A DNA stretch of 59,245 nt, taken from the NCBI RefSeq assembly GCF_003027925.1, contig NZ_PYPS01000043.1, positions 1 through 59,245 on the forward strand, in the 5' to 3' direction. Below the pieces are notes generated by a model, which made no database searches, was not told where the DNA came from, and saw only the letters and a list, made by a program, of their open reading frames with translations. The translations under genes were made by a program, and so were the position numbers. This DNA is from Micromonospora sp. RP3T (GTDB lineage Bacteria > Actinomycetota > Actinomycetes > Mycobacteriales > Micromonosporaceae). How positions within the stretch are numbered: the stretch's first letter is position 1; each line of letters begins with the position of its first letter. This document shows, piece after piece, positions 7,563-14,857 of this stretch.

Positions 7563-8702
7563 TCAGGCGACGGTCAGCGTGAACTCGGCGGTCCGCACCA
7601 CGCCGCCGACCTGGAAGTCCAGGAACATCCGGTAGCGGCCCGGCCCGGGGGCGGTCAACCAGAACGTCACCGCGTCGCCGTCCCGCACCGGCTCCGGATG
7701 CACGTGCAGGTAGCCGAGATCGCCTTCACGCAGCGCCACCAGGTGACCGAACGCGCCCAGGTAGGGCTCCAGGGCGGCGGCCGCGCCGCCGGCGTCGGCG
7801 ACCCGGAACCGCAACGGCACCGACCGTCCCACCTCGGGCGTGCCGGTGAACCCGACGGTGAACCCGTCGACCGTGGCCGACGTCTCCGGGGCGGGCAGCG
7901 GCCGGGGCAGGTAGTCCCCCGGCACGGCCAGGTCGGCGCCGAGCACGGTGGCGACCTGCCGGCCGTCGTCGGCTACGGCGGTGAAGTCCGCGTACATCCG
8001 CCAGACGCCCGGCGCGGCGGGCGTCAACGGCACCGACCAGGTGCCGTCGGCGGCCATCGTCGGGTGCAGGTGCCGGTAGCCGGTGAGGTCGCGGCGGACC
8101 ACGATCACATGCATCGGCTTGTCGTGCACGACCGCGAAGCGGGTCACCGCCCGACGCTTGTCGTCGCGGACCTGGAACCGCAGCTCACCGATGCGGCCGG
8201 CGGTCAGGTCCCCGGTCGACGGGGCGAGCGTGTAGCCGGCCGAGCTGATCGACAACCCGGTCGCGCCGTCGCCACCGCCCTGGGTGACCGTGGCTCCGTC
8301 GTGCGAGTGCGCGCCGGTGCCGGGCGCGTGGGAGTGGGCGCCACCGGCCGGGGCGGCGCCGCCCGCCGGGACCGTGCCGGCCAGAGTCGCGCCGCCACCC
8401 GGGTTCGCCGGCGGGTTCAACCGGCCGAGCCCGAAACCGAGCAGCACGGCCAGCACCAGGCCGCCCACCACCAGGGCGAGCCGTACCGTGTCCCGGTCCA
8501 CCACCGCCGGACCCGTCGCCGCGCCCGCACCGCCGGAGCCCGACACGGCACCGCCGGAGCCCGACACGGCACCGCCGGAGCCCGACGCCGGGCCGCCGAT
8601 GTCGGACGCGGGACCGTCGGAGCTCGACGCGGGACCGCCCGAGCCAGGCCGCGGGCCGTCGATGTCGGGCGCGGACTCGGCGAGGGACGGCGACTCAGGC
8701 AA
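7563..8702 (-). CDS. Membrane-anchored His-rich protein linked to CopZ, probably metal related
   Basis: The 379-residue product has a repetitive Gly/Ser/Ala N-terminus (to ~65), one membrane helix (about 75-94, LALVVGGLVLAVLLGFGLGR), a His-rich linker (GGAHSHAPGTGAHSHDG) and two similar beta-rich modules ending in GYRHLHP...GVWRMYADF and GYLHVHP...GRYRMFLDF. The module pair with HLHP/HVHP motifs suggests extracytoplasmic copper or other metal binding, an inference supported by the overlap with copZ. The first codon is TTG 8702, inside the 3' end of copZ, giving an 8-base overlap and probable translational coupling. The start is not certain because no good ribosome site is visible. The N-terminus is encoded by a 21-bp minisatellite. 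Confidence 0.7.
   Translation of the reverse strand: MPESPSLAESAPDIDGPRPGSGGPASSSDGPASDIGGPASGSGGAVSGSGGAVSGSGGAGAATGPAVVDRDTVRLALVVGGLVLAVLLGFGLGRLNPPANPGGGATLAGTVPAGGAAPAGGAHSHAPGTGAHSHDGATVTQGGGDGATGLSISSAGYTLAPSTGDLTAGRIGELRFQVRDDKRRAVTRFAVVHDKPMHVIVVRRDLTGYRHLHPTMAADGTWSVPLTPAAPGVWRMYADFTAVADDGRQVATVLGADLAVPGDYLPRPLPAPETSATVDGFTVGFTGTPEVGRSVPLRFRVADAGGAAAALEPYLGAFGHLVALREGDLGYLHVHPEPVRDGDAVTFWLTAPGPGRYRMFLDFQVGGVVRTAEFTLTVA
8530..8676 (-). repeat. 21-bp minisatellite, about seven units
   Basis: Seven consecutive 21-bp units beginning CCGCCGGAGC or a variant run from 8530 to 8676; the first two units are identical and later ones degenerate. They encode a seven-residue Ser/Gly/Ala unit (SGSGGAV and variants) in the cytoplasmic N-terminus of the CopZ-linked membrane protein. 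The unit length keeps the frame, so copy number could vary between strains. Confidence 0.85.
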
Positions 8703-8925
8703 CGCCGCCGGCCAACTCGTAACCCGCCTCGTCGACGGCGGCGCGGACGGACTCCACCGGCAGCGGAGCCGCGCTGGTGACGGTGGCCGTGCCTCCGACC
8801 AGGTCGATCCGGACCTCCTCGACGCCCGGCAGCGCGGACAGCTCCCCGGTCACCGCCCGGACGCAGTGTTCGCAGGTCATCCCGGTCACGGTGTACGTCT
8901 GGACGACGGGTCGCTGCTCGGTCAT
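8695..8925 (-). CDS. copZ: Copper chaperone, heavy-metal-associated domain protein
   Basis: A 76-residue HMA-domain protein with the metal motif MTCEHC (around residues 15-20) and the usual beta-alpha-beta-beta-alpha-beta pattern. It should bind Cu(I) through the two cysteines and pass it to a P-type ATPase or, here, possibly to the His-rich membrane protein encoded downstream and overlapping it. ATG 8925 (MTEQRPVVQTYTV) is preferred over an earlier in-frame GTG because it begins at the family's usual distance from the motif. No CsoR regulator or CopA ATPase is visible in the window. Confidence 0.9.
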   Translation of the reverse strand: MTEQRPVVQTYTVTGMTCEHCVRAVTGELSALPGVEEVRIDLVGGTATVTSAAPLPVESVRAAVDEAGYELAGGVA

Positions 8926-9007
8926 GGCCCCACGGTACCGCCGCCCTGGTCGCCCGCCGACCAGGCCCGCGCGAACGGTGGCGTCGCTCGCACCCACCCC
9001 CAAGGCC

Positions 9008-9127
9008 GGGCCCCTTCTTAACGCATTCGGTAGAGGTGGGGGACCCGCTTGACGCCTACACCGCAGCGCGAGGAGCGCGGTGTTAAGCGGGGCCCCTTCC
9101 TATCCGGAATGCGTTAACAGGGGGCCC
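9008..9127. repeat. Compound inverted repeat between recQ and copZ, GGGGCCCC/TTAACGC family
   Basis: The outer arms GGGCCCCTTCTTAACGCATT (start of 9008-9030) and their complement at 9104-9127 (CCGGAATGCGTTAACAGGGG at the start) pair almost completely. Inside are a second pair (near 9038-9055 with 9079-9097, containing CCCGCTTGACGCC and GGTGTTAAGCGGGG) and a small stem CACCGC/GCGGTG. The unit CTTAACGCATTCGGTAGAGG recurs, little changed, at 54920-54939. It likely ends recQ transcripts; being a dispersed repeat it may do more. Confidence 0.8.
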
Positions 9128-9140
9128 CTCCTTACACCCC

Positions 9141-11261
9141 TCAGCCGGCGAGGGCGAGGGCGAGCGGCAGCACGTCCGGCGCGCCGGCGCGGCGCAGCAG
9201 GCGCGCCACCATGGCCATCGTCCAGCCGGAGTCGACCAGGTCGTCGACGAGCAGCACCGGCCCGTCCAGCGCGGGCAACGCGCCGGCCAACTCGTCCGGC
9301 AGGTGGAACGCGTCGTGCAGCGCGCGTACCCGCTGGGCGCTGTTGCCGCGCGGCCCGCCGGCGCCGGCCGGACCGGTCGGCACGACCACGCCGAGCAGCG
9401 GCAGCCGGCCGACCGTGGCGATCCGCTCGGCCAGCGAGCCGACCAGCGTCGGCCGGTTCCGGGAGCCGACCGCGACCACGCCGGCCGGGCGGCGCGGCCA
9501 CGGGTCGTCGCCGTGCGCCCACGCCTTCAGCACCTCCACCACGGCCGCCGCCACGTCGTCGGGCACCGGGCCGTCCGGCGCGTCCGGGCCGACCAGGCCC
9601 CGCAACCGCCCGCCCCACCCCAGGTCGGACAGGCGCCCCACGGCTCGCCCGGGCAGTGCCTGCTCCGCCGGGGGGAGGCGACCCTTCAGGGGTACGCCGA
9701 CCGCGTCCAACCCGGTCGGCCAGAGCTTCTTCGGCGCGATCTGGACGCCGGGGCGGCCGAGGAACGTCTGCGCGGCGGTGAGCGCCTCCGGTGAGACGTC
9801 CGCGTCGAACAGCGGGCCGGCGCAGTTGTCGCACCGGCCGCAGTCGTCCGCCCCGGTGTCGTCGAGCCCTTCCCGCAGGTAGCGCATCCGGCAGCGGGAC
9901 GTGTCCGCGTACTCCCGCATGGCCCGCTGCTCGGCGGCGCGCGCGTCGGCGACGCGTCGCAACCGGGCCTCGTCGTAGACCCACGGCTCGCCGGTGGCGA
10001 GCCAGCCGCCGCGCACCCGGCGGACCGCGCCGTCCACGTCGAGCACCTTGAGCATCAGCTCCAGCCGGGCCCGGCGCAGGTCGACGACCGGTTCCAGGGC
10101 CTGGGTGGAGATCGGCCGGTCGGTGTCCAGCGCGGCGAGCACGGCGCGGACCTGCTCCTCCGGCGGGAACGCGAGCGAGGCGAAGTACCGCCAGATGGCC
10201 GCGTCCTCGACGCCGGGCAGGAGCAGCACCTCGGCCTGCTCGACGGCCCGGCCGGCGCGGCCGACCTGCTGGTAGTAGGCGATCGGCGACGGCGGCGCAC
10301 CGAGGTGCACCACGAAGCCGAGGTCGGGCTTGTCGAAGCCCATGCCGAGCGCGCTGGTGGCGACCAACGCCTTGATCTTGTTGTCGAGCAGGTCCTGCTC
10401 GGCGGCGCGCCGGTCGGCGTCCTCGACCTGCCCGGTGTAGGACGCCACCGACCAGCCCCGGCCGCGGAGGAAGTCGGCCGTCTCGGTGGCCGCGGCCACG
10501 GTGAGCGTGTAGACGATCCCCGAGCCGGGCAGCCGGTCCAGGTGGTCGGCCAGCCAGCCCAGGCGGTGGGCCGGGCTCGGCAGATCGAGTACGCCGAGGC
10601 GCAGCGACTCCCGGTCCAGCGTGCCGCGCAGCACCAGCGCGTCACCCAACTGCTCGGCCACGTCGCGGGTGACCCGGGCGTTGGCGGTGGCCGTGGTGGC
10701 GAGCACCGGCGTGCGCTCGGGCAGGTTGGCCAGGAACGTCCGCAACCGGCGGTAGTCGGGGCGGAAGTCGTGCCCCCAGTCGGAGACGCAGTGCGCCTCG
10801 TCCACCACCAGCAGCCCGGTGGTGGCGGCCAGCTTCGGCAGCACGCCGTCCCGGAAGTCCGGGTTGTTGAGGCGTTCCGGGCTGATCAGCAGCACGTCGA
10901 CCGCCCCGGCGTGGATCTCGGCGGTGATCTCGTCCCACTCGTCCAGGTTGGCGGAGTTGATGGTGCGGGCCCGGATGCCGGCGCGGGCGGCGGCGTCGAC
11001 CTGGTTGCGCATCAACGCCAGCAACGGCGACACGATCACCGTCGGCCCGTGCTCGCCGCCGTCCCGCAGCAGCGCGGTGGCCACGAAGTAGACGGCCGAC
11101 TTGCCCCAGCCGGTGCGCTGCACGCAGAGCACCCGCCGCCGGTCGACGACAAGCGCCTCGATGGCGCGCCACTGGTCCTCGCGCAGCCGGGCGTGGTCAC
11201 CCGCCAGCCGCCGCAGGACCGCCTCGGCACGTTCCCGGACGGCGTTCCGATCCTGGCTCAT
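9141..11261 (-). CDS. recQ: RecQ-family DNA helicase with C-terminal phosphoribosyltransferase-like domain
   Basis: The 706-residue protein has RecQ motifs: Walker A with GWGKS (~50), DEAH in VVDEAHCVSDWGHDFRPDYR (~157-175), TTATAN (~192), helicase C-terminal half with TSALGMGFDKPD (~302) and QQVGRAGRA (~332). A zinc-binding region with four Cys (SRCRMRY...DCGRCDNC) lies near 458-484. The last ~150 residues resemble a type I phosphoribosyltransferase; VLLVDDLVDSGWTM near 680 matches the PRPP loop (acidic pair, then T/S-G). It should be a 3'-5' DNA helicase for repair or recombination. Its ATG overlaps the TGA of the upstream SARP gene (ATGA), so the two are translated together. Confidence 0.9.
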   Translation of the reverse strand: MSQDRNAVRERAEAVLRRLAGDHARLREDQWRAIEALVVDRRRVLCVQRTGWGKSAVYFVATALLRDGGEHGPTVIVSPLLALMRNQVDAAARAGIRARTINSANLDEWDEITAEIHAGAVDVLLISPERLNNPDFRDGVLPKLAATTGLLVVDEAHCVSDWGHDFRPDYRRLRTFLANLPERTPVLATTATANARVTRDVAEQLGDALVLRGTLDRESLRLGVLDLPSPAHRLGWLADHLDRLPGSGIVYTLTVAAATETADFLRGRGWSVASYTGQVEDADRRAAEQDLLDNKIKALVATSALGMGFDKPDLGFVVHLGAPPSPIAYYQQVGRAGRAVEQAEVLLLPGVEDAAIWRYFASLAFPPEEQVRAVLAALDTDRPISTQALEPVVDLRRARLELMLKVLDVDGAVRRVRGGWLATGEPWVYDEARLRRVADARAAEQRAMREYADTSRCRMRYLREGLDDTGADDCGRCDNCAGPLFDADVSPEALTAAQTFLGRPGVQIAPKKLWPTGLDAVGVPLKGRLPPAEQALPGRAVGRLSDLGWGGRLRGLVGPDAPDGPVPDDVAAAVVEVLKAWAHGDDPWPRRPAGVVAVGSRNRPTLVGSLAERIATVGRLPLLGVVVPTGPAGAGGPRGNSAQRVRALHDAFHLPDELAGALPALDGPVLLVDDLVDSGWTMAMVARLLRRAGAPDVLPLALALAG

Positions 11262-12961
11262 CCGGCATTTCTACCAGGGGCGGCGGGTACGGCCAGCGGG
11301 CCGGGCGGCAGGAAGAGCAGCACCTCGCGCAGCGGTTCGGTCGTCGACCACGGCAATTGGCACCGCCCGGCCAACTCCTCCAGTGAGGCGTACGGGCCAC
11401 GCGCCCGGCGGTCGAGCACCACGTGTCGGGCCTGCGCCGGGCTCAGCCCCGGCAGCCCGAGGATCGTGCCGTCCGCCACCGAGTTGACGTCGACGAGACC
11501 ACCGTCGTCGTACGCGCGGGGCAGGTCGGGCCGACCGATGCGCAGCTCGCCGCGCGCCGACGGATAGTGGTGGAGCAGGTAGCGGGCGTGCTCCCGGCGC
11601 TGCCGGCGGCCGGTCGCGTGCGGTCGGTACCGCCGGAGGCCGCGCAGCCAGGCCAGGAGCCGACCGTTGAGCAGTACCACGTGCAGGACGCTGACCAGCC
11701 AGGTGAACAGCCAGGTGAAGCCGATCACGTCCTCGATGGTGCTGAACTCCTCCGGCTCCTGCTCGGCGCTGAACACCACCAGGAACCCCACGGCCACGCT
11801 CAGGTAGTAGCCCGCCGCGAGGAGGGTGAGCCAGCTCCGGCGCCAGATCCCGTAGAGCAGGACCACCAGCCAGGCGAGCAGGCCCAGCGACAGCAGCGAG
11901 CCGAGCGCGCCCACCGCTGTCGCGCCGACACTCAACCAACCGGGCACCCGGGACGCCGTCGGGGACGGTGGCAGGAGGCCCAGCGGCTCGGCCGGGGCCG
12001 GCACCGCGCCGACCGACTCGGCCGGGGCCGGTGCCGGGGACGCGCCGACCGGCTCGGCCCACGTCGGCGCAGGTGGGGCCGATGCCGGTGCCGCGACGGC
12101 CAGCGGGGCGGTGACCGGCGGGCTCGCTGGCAGGGCGGTGGGCGTCGGCACGGTCCGTGGTGCGGCCGGACCGGGGCCGGTCGCCGGCAGCAGGAGGTCC
12201 GGGTCGGCGCGGAGGATGCGCTGGTGCAGATCCTGGAGCGGCTCCCCGGGGTCGATGCCGTACTCGTCGCGCAGCAGACCGGTGAAGTCCCGGTAAGCGG
12301 CCAGCGCCTCGGCCTGCCGCCCGCTCCGGTAGAGCGCCAGCATGAGCTGAAGACGCAGCCGCTCCCGGACCGGGAACTCGGCGATCAGCTCGACCAGTCG
12401 GCCCACCGCCTCGCCGTGCCGGCCGGCGGCCAGTTCCAGCTCGGTACGCGTCTCCAGCGCGACGGCCCGCAGTTCGACCAGCCGGTGCCGGGCGCCGTCG
12501 AACCAGGGTCCGGCGAACCCGGTGAACGGCTCTCCCTGCCACAGCGTCAGCGCGGCGTCCACCTCGGCCAGCGCCGCTCCGGTACGCCCGGCCGCCTGCG
12601 CCTGGCGGGCGTGCCGCACGCCGCGCTCGAAACGCGTCACGTCGACCGACTCCGCCGCGACCCGCAGCAGGTACCCGGCATCGGTGAGCGTCAGCACCTG
12701 GGCCGGCGTACGCGGTGACCGGTCGGGCTCCAGCACCCGGCGCAGACCGGCCACGTGCTTCTGCACCACGTTGGGGCCGTGCACCGGCGCTTCCTCCGGC
12801 CAGACCGCCTCGACGATCTGCCCGGTGGGGACGGGACGGCCGGCGGCGAGCAGCAGCACCGCCAGCACGGCCCGCTGTTTGGCCGGGCCCAGATCGAGCG
12901 GACGGTCGGCGTACCAGGCCCGCTGGGGGCCGAGGAGCTCGAAGCGCAGCACCTCTGACAT
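11258..12961 (-). CDS. SARP regulator fused to a membrane region and a helix-hairpin-helix domain
   Basis: The 567-residue product has an OmpR-like winged helix (about 10-95, with KQRAVLAVLLLAAGRPVP and VVQKHVAGLRRVL), a bacterial transcriptional activator (BTAD) domain (about 100-250, ending DEYGIDPGEPLQDLHQRIL), a Pro/Ala-rich linker (about 265-345), three hydrophobic segments (about 350-450), a basic stretch (RRYRPHATGRRQRREHAR), and a C-terminal HhH module (VDVNSVADGTILGLPGLSPA, then AGRCQL). The last half resembles a stand-alone actinobacterial HhH membrane protein family. SARPs are normally soluble activators. ATG 12961 was chosen because it begins the winged-helix domain; the open frame runs further upstream. 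Overlaps recQ by ATGA. Confidence 0.85.
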   Translation of the reverse strand: MSEVLRFELLGPQRAWYADRPLDLGPAKQRAVLAVLLLAAGRPVPTGQIVEAVWPEEAPVHGPNVVQKHVAGLRRVLEPDRSPRTPAQVLTLTDAGYLLRVAAESVDVTRFERGVRHARQAQAAGRTGAALAEVDAALTLWQGEPFTGFAGPWFDGARHRLVELRAVALETRTELELAAGRHGEAVGRLVELIAEFPVRERLRLQLMLALYRSGRQAEALAAYRDFTGLLRDEYGIDPGEPLQDLHQRILRADPDLLLPATGPGPAAPRTVPTPTALPASPPVTAPLAVAAPASAPPAPTWAEPVGASPAPAPAESVGAVPAPAEPLGLLPPSPTASRVPGWLSVGATAVGALGSLLSLGLLAWLVVLLYGIWRRSWLTLLAAGYYLSVAVGFLVVFSAEQEPEEFSTIEDVIGFTWLFTWLVSVLHVVLLNGRLLAWLRGLRRYRPHATGRRQRREHARYLLHHYPSARGELRIGRPDLPRAYDDGGLVDVNSVADGTILGLPGLSPAQARHVVLDRRARGPYASLEELAGRCQLPWSTTEPLREVLLFLPPGPLAVPAAPGRNAG

Positions 12962-12994
12962 GCGAGTTTCCGCCCCCGTACCCCCAGCCGTCGC

Positions 12995-13035
12995 CTGCCG
13001 TGGCCGACGGCAGTCGGACGGCAGCATAACGGCAG
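12995..13035. promoter_or_regulatory. SARP-type operator: ACGGCAG direct repeats with 11-bp period
   Basis: ACGGCAG occurs at 13007-13013, 13018-13024 and 13029-13035, three perfect copies exactly 11 bp apart. An inverted copy (CTGCCGT) sits at 12995-13001. Direct heptamers repeated every 11 bp on one face of the helix are the known recognition architecture of SARPs. The site lies in the 141-bp gap between the divergent SARP-HhH gene and the lipoprotein gene. The target and sign of regulation are inferred. Confidence 0.7.
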
Positions 13036-13102
13036 CGGAGCGGCGGTGGCGGCCTGCGATGCTTCGCCGGCAACAACCACCTGGGAAAGTGAGTCGAACA
13101 AG

Positions 13103-13927
13103 ATGACGCAGCGAAACGGCACCGCCGCGACCGTCCGGCGGATCGTGCTCCGCGCGGCCGCCGTGCTGGCCACCACCGCCCTGGCCGCCGGGTGCGGCGC
13201 CGGGGGCACCTCCGAGGGCGCCGGTCCCGCGCCGGCCCCGTCGGCCGACCCGAAGGCCGCTCTGCTGGCCGCCGTGCCGACCACGCAGGACCCCGCCTTC
13301 CGGTTCCTGCTCCAGGACGGCACGGACAAGTTCACCGGCGTGCTGAACCCGGCCACCGAGGCCATGGACCTGGCCATGAAGCAGCAGAACGACGATCCGA
13401 AGTTCACCATGGACATGACGTTCCGGTTCATCGACAAGGACCTGTGGATGCGCGTCAAACTGACCGGGCTCCCCGGCCTGCACGAGATGCTCAAGCTGCC
13501 CAAGCGCTGGATGGCGATGGACCGGGACCGGCTGACGGACGCGTCGAGCATCCCCGCCTACCAGGGCGCCGACCCGGGCAACACCGCCGCGGTCATCCGC
13601 ACCGCGGACACGGTCGTGGACAAGGGCGACGGTACGTACACCGGGCTGGCCGACCTGACCGACAACGCCGACGTGCAGAGCACGTTCGAGAACGTGGACC
13701 TGACGGCGCTGGGCGAGGCGGGGAAGAAGGTGCCGTTCACCGCCGTCGTCGGCGCGGACGGCAACCTGGCCTCGCTGACCCTGGACGTGCCGGCGGCCGG
13801 CAAGCAGAAGGCGATGAAGCTGATCACCAGGTACTACGACTTCGGCAAGGCGCCGAAGATCGCCGCCCCCACCGGTGACCAGGTGCAGAAGGCGCCGTCG
13901 GCGGCGTACGAGATGCTCAACGGCTGA
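13103..13927 (+). CDS. Secreted lipoprotein, unknown ligand
   Basis: The 274-residue protein starts at ATG 13103 with a signal peptide (VRRIVLRAAAVLATTALAAG) ending in the lipobox LAAGC, so it should be lipidated and anchored outside the membrane. The mature part has the layout of actinobacterial lipoproteins of the LppX/LprG sort (DMTFRFIDKDLWMRVKLTG; a paired-strand, curved-sheet pattern), though I cannot confirm the family. The frame is open upstream to 13046 but the earlier start has no signal peptide. It is divergent from the SARP-HhH gene across a SARP-type operator, which makes it the first candidate target of that regulator. Confidence 0.8.
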   Translation: MTQRNGTAATVRRIVLRAAAVLATTALAAGCGAGGTSEGAGPAPAPSADPKAALLAAVPTTQDPAFRFLLQDGTDKFTGVLNPATEAMDLAMKQQNDDPKFTMDMTFRFIDKDLWMRVKLTGLPGLHEMLKLPKRWMAMDRDRLTDASSIPAYQGADPGNTAAVIRTADTVVDKGDGTYTGLADLTDNADVQSTFENVDLTALGEAGKKVPFTAVVGADGNLASLTLDVPAAGKQKAMKLITRYYDFGKAPKIAAPTGDQVQKAPSAAYEMLNG

Positions 13928-13940
13928 CCCACGAGCGGTG

Positions 13941-13978
13941 CGACAGGCGGTGGCCACACGGGGGGCCGCCGCCCGTCG
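13941..13978. terminator. Bidirectional terminator between lipoprotein and SDR genes
   Basis: CGACAGGCGGTGGCC (13941-13955) pairs with GGCCGCCGCCCGTCG (13964-13978) over 15 positions with two mismatches of the wobble type, loop of eight. It lies in the 57-bp gap of a convergent pair. Confidence 0.6.
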
Positions 13979-13984
13979 CGGCGT

Positions 13985-14740
13985 TCAGCGGCCGAGGACG
14001 GAGCCGCCGTTGACGCCGAGGACCTGACCGGTGACGTAGCCGGCCGACGGGCCGACCAGGTAGCGCACGGCGGCGGCGACGTCGTCCGGCACGCCGGCGC
14101 GACCGACCAGGGTGGCCGCGACCCGCTTGGCGTGTCCCTCCGGTGTCATCCGGTCGCCGAAGAACTCGGTCTCGACGACGTATCCGGGGCTGACCACGTT
14201 GACCGTGATCTGGTCCGGGCCGAGCTGGGCGGCCAGGGCGTACGCCCAGCCGTGCAACGCCGCCTTGGCCGCCGAGTAGGGCCCGCCCCCGCCGCGTTGG
14301 GCGGCGATCGAGCTGAGCAGGACCACCCGCCCGCCGGGGCGGCGCAGCGCGGGCAGCAGCGCCTCGGTGAGCAGGACCGCGGTGAGCACGTTGGCGTCGA
14401 GGGTGGCGCGCCACCAGGCGGCCACCTCGTCGAGGGTGCCGGTCGGTCCGCCGAGGTAGCCGCCGGCGTTGTTCACCACCGCGTCCACCGTGCGCCCGCC
14501 GACCGCGTCGACCACGGCCCCGACCTGCCCCGGGTCGGTCAGGTCCGCGACCACCGGGACGACCGCGTCCGCCCGCCCGCACTCGTCGCCGATCCGCCGC
14601 GCGGCAGCCGCAAGCACGTCCCCCCGCCGCCCCACGACAAGAACGTCGAACCCGTCCGCCACGAGCCCCCGCGCCACGGCGGCCCCGATCCCGGTCCCGC
14701 CCCCGCTGACCACCGCCAGCCGCCGCTCCTGCTCTCCCAT
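13985..14740 (-). CDS. Short-chain dehydrogenase/reductase (SDR)
   Basis: A 251-residue classical SDR. The NAD(P)-binding GxxxGxG appears as SGGGTGIGAAVARGL near residue 14, NNAG at about 89, the catalytic Ser in VVLLSSIAA (~143) and the YSAAK motif (Tyr and Lys) near 155. The end (GYVTGQVLGVNGGSVLGR) is the usual FabG-type C-terminus. An Arg after beta-2 (VVGRRGD) suggests NADPH preference. I chose ATG 14740 (MGEQERRLAVV); an in-frame TTG six bases earlier is less likely. The substrate cannot be told from sequence. It is convergent with the lipoprotein gene and separated from livM by a stem-loop repeat. Confidence 0.9.
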   Translation of the reverse strand: MGEQERRLAVVSGGGTGIGAAVARGLVADGFDVLVVGRRGDVLAAAARRIGDECGRADAVVPVVADLTDPGQVGAVVDAVGGRTVDAVVNNAGGYLGGPTGTLDEVAAWWRATLDANVLTAVLLTEALLPALRRPGGRVVLLSSIAAQRGGGGPYSAAKAALHGWAYALAAQLGPDQITVNVVSPGYVVETEFFGDRMTPEGHAKRVAATLVGRAGVPDDVAAAVRYLVGPSAGYVTGQVLGVNGGSVLGR

Positions 14741-14771
14741 CCCCAACCCCTCCCGGGTCTCTCCCCGACCT

Positions 14772-14834
14772 CGTCGATCAAGGAGTTCGCGTCATTTTAG
14801 GCCGGTGAGCCCGACGCGAACTCCTTGATCAACG
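14772..14834. repeat. Stem-loop element, TTGATCAAGGAGTTCGCGTC family
   Basis: Arms of 22 bp (14772-14793 and 14813-14834) differ at one position; the core is GATCAAGGAGTTCGCGTC, the loop 19 bases. The same core recurs at 46918-46971 and 47070-47126. It separates the livM 3' end from the SDR gene and may end livM transcripts. Confidence 0.9.
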
Positions 14835-14857
14835 GGGTGAAGGCGAAAGCCCGGGGG

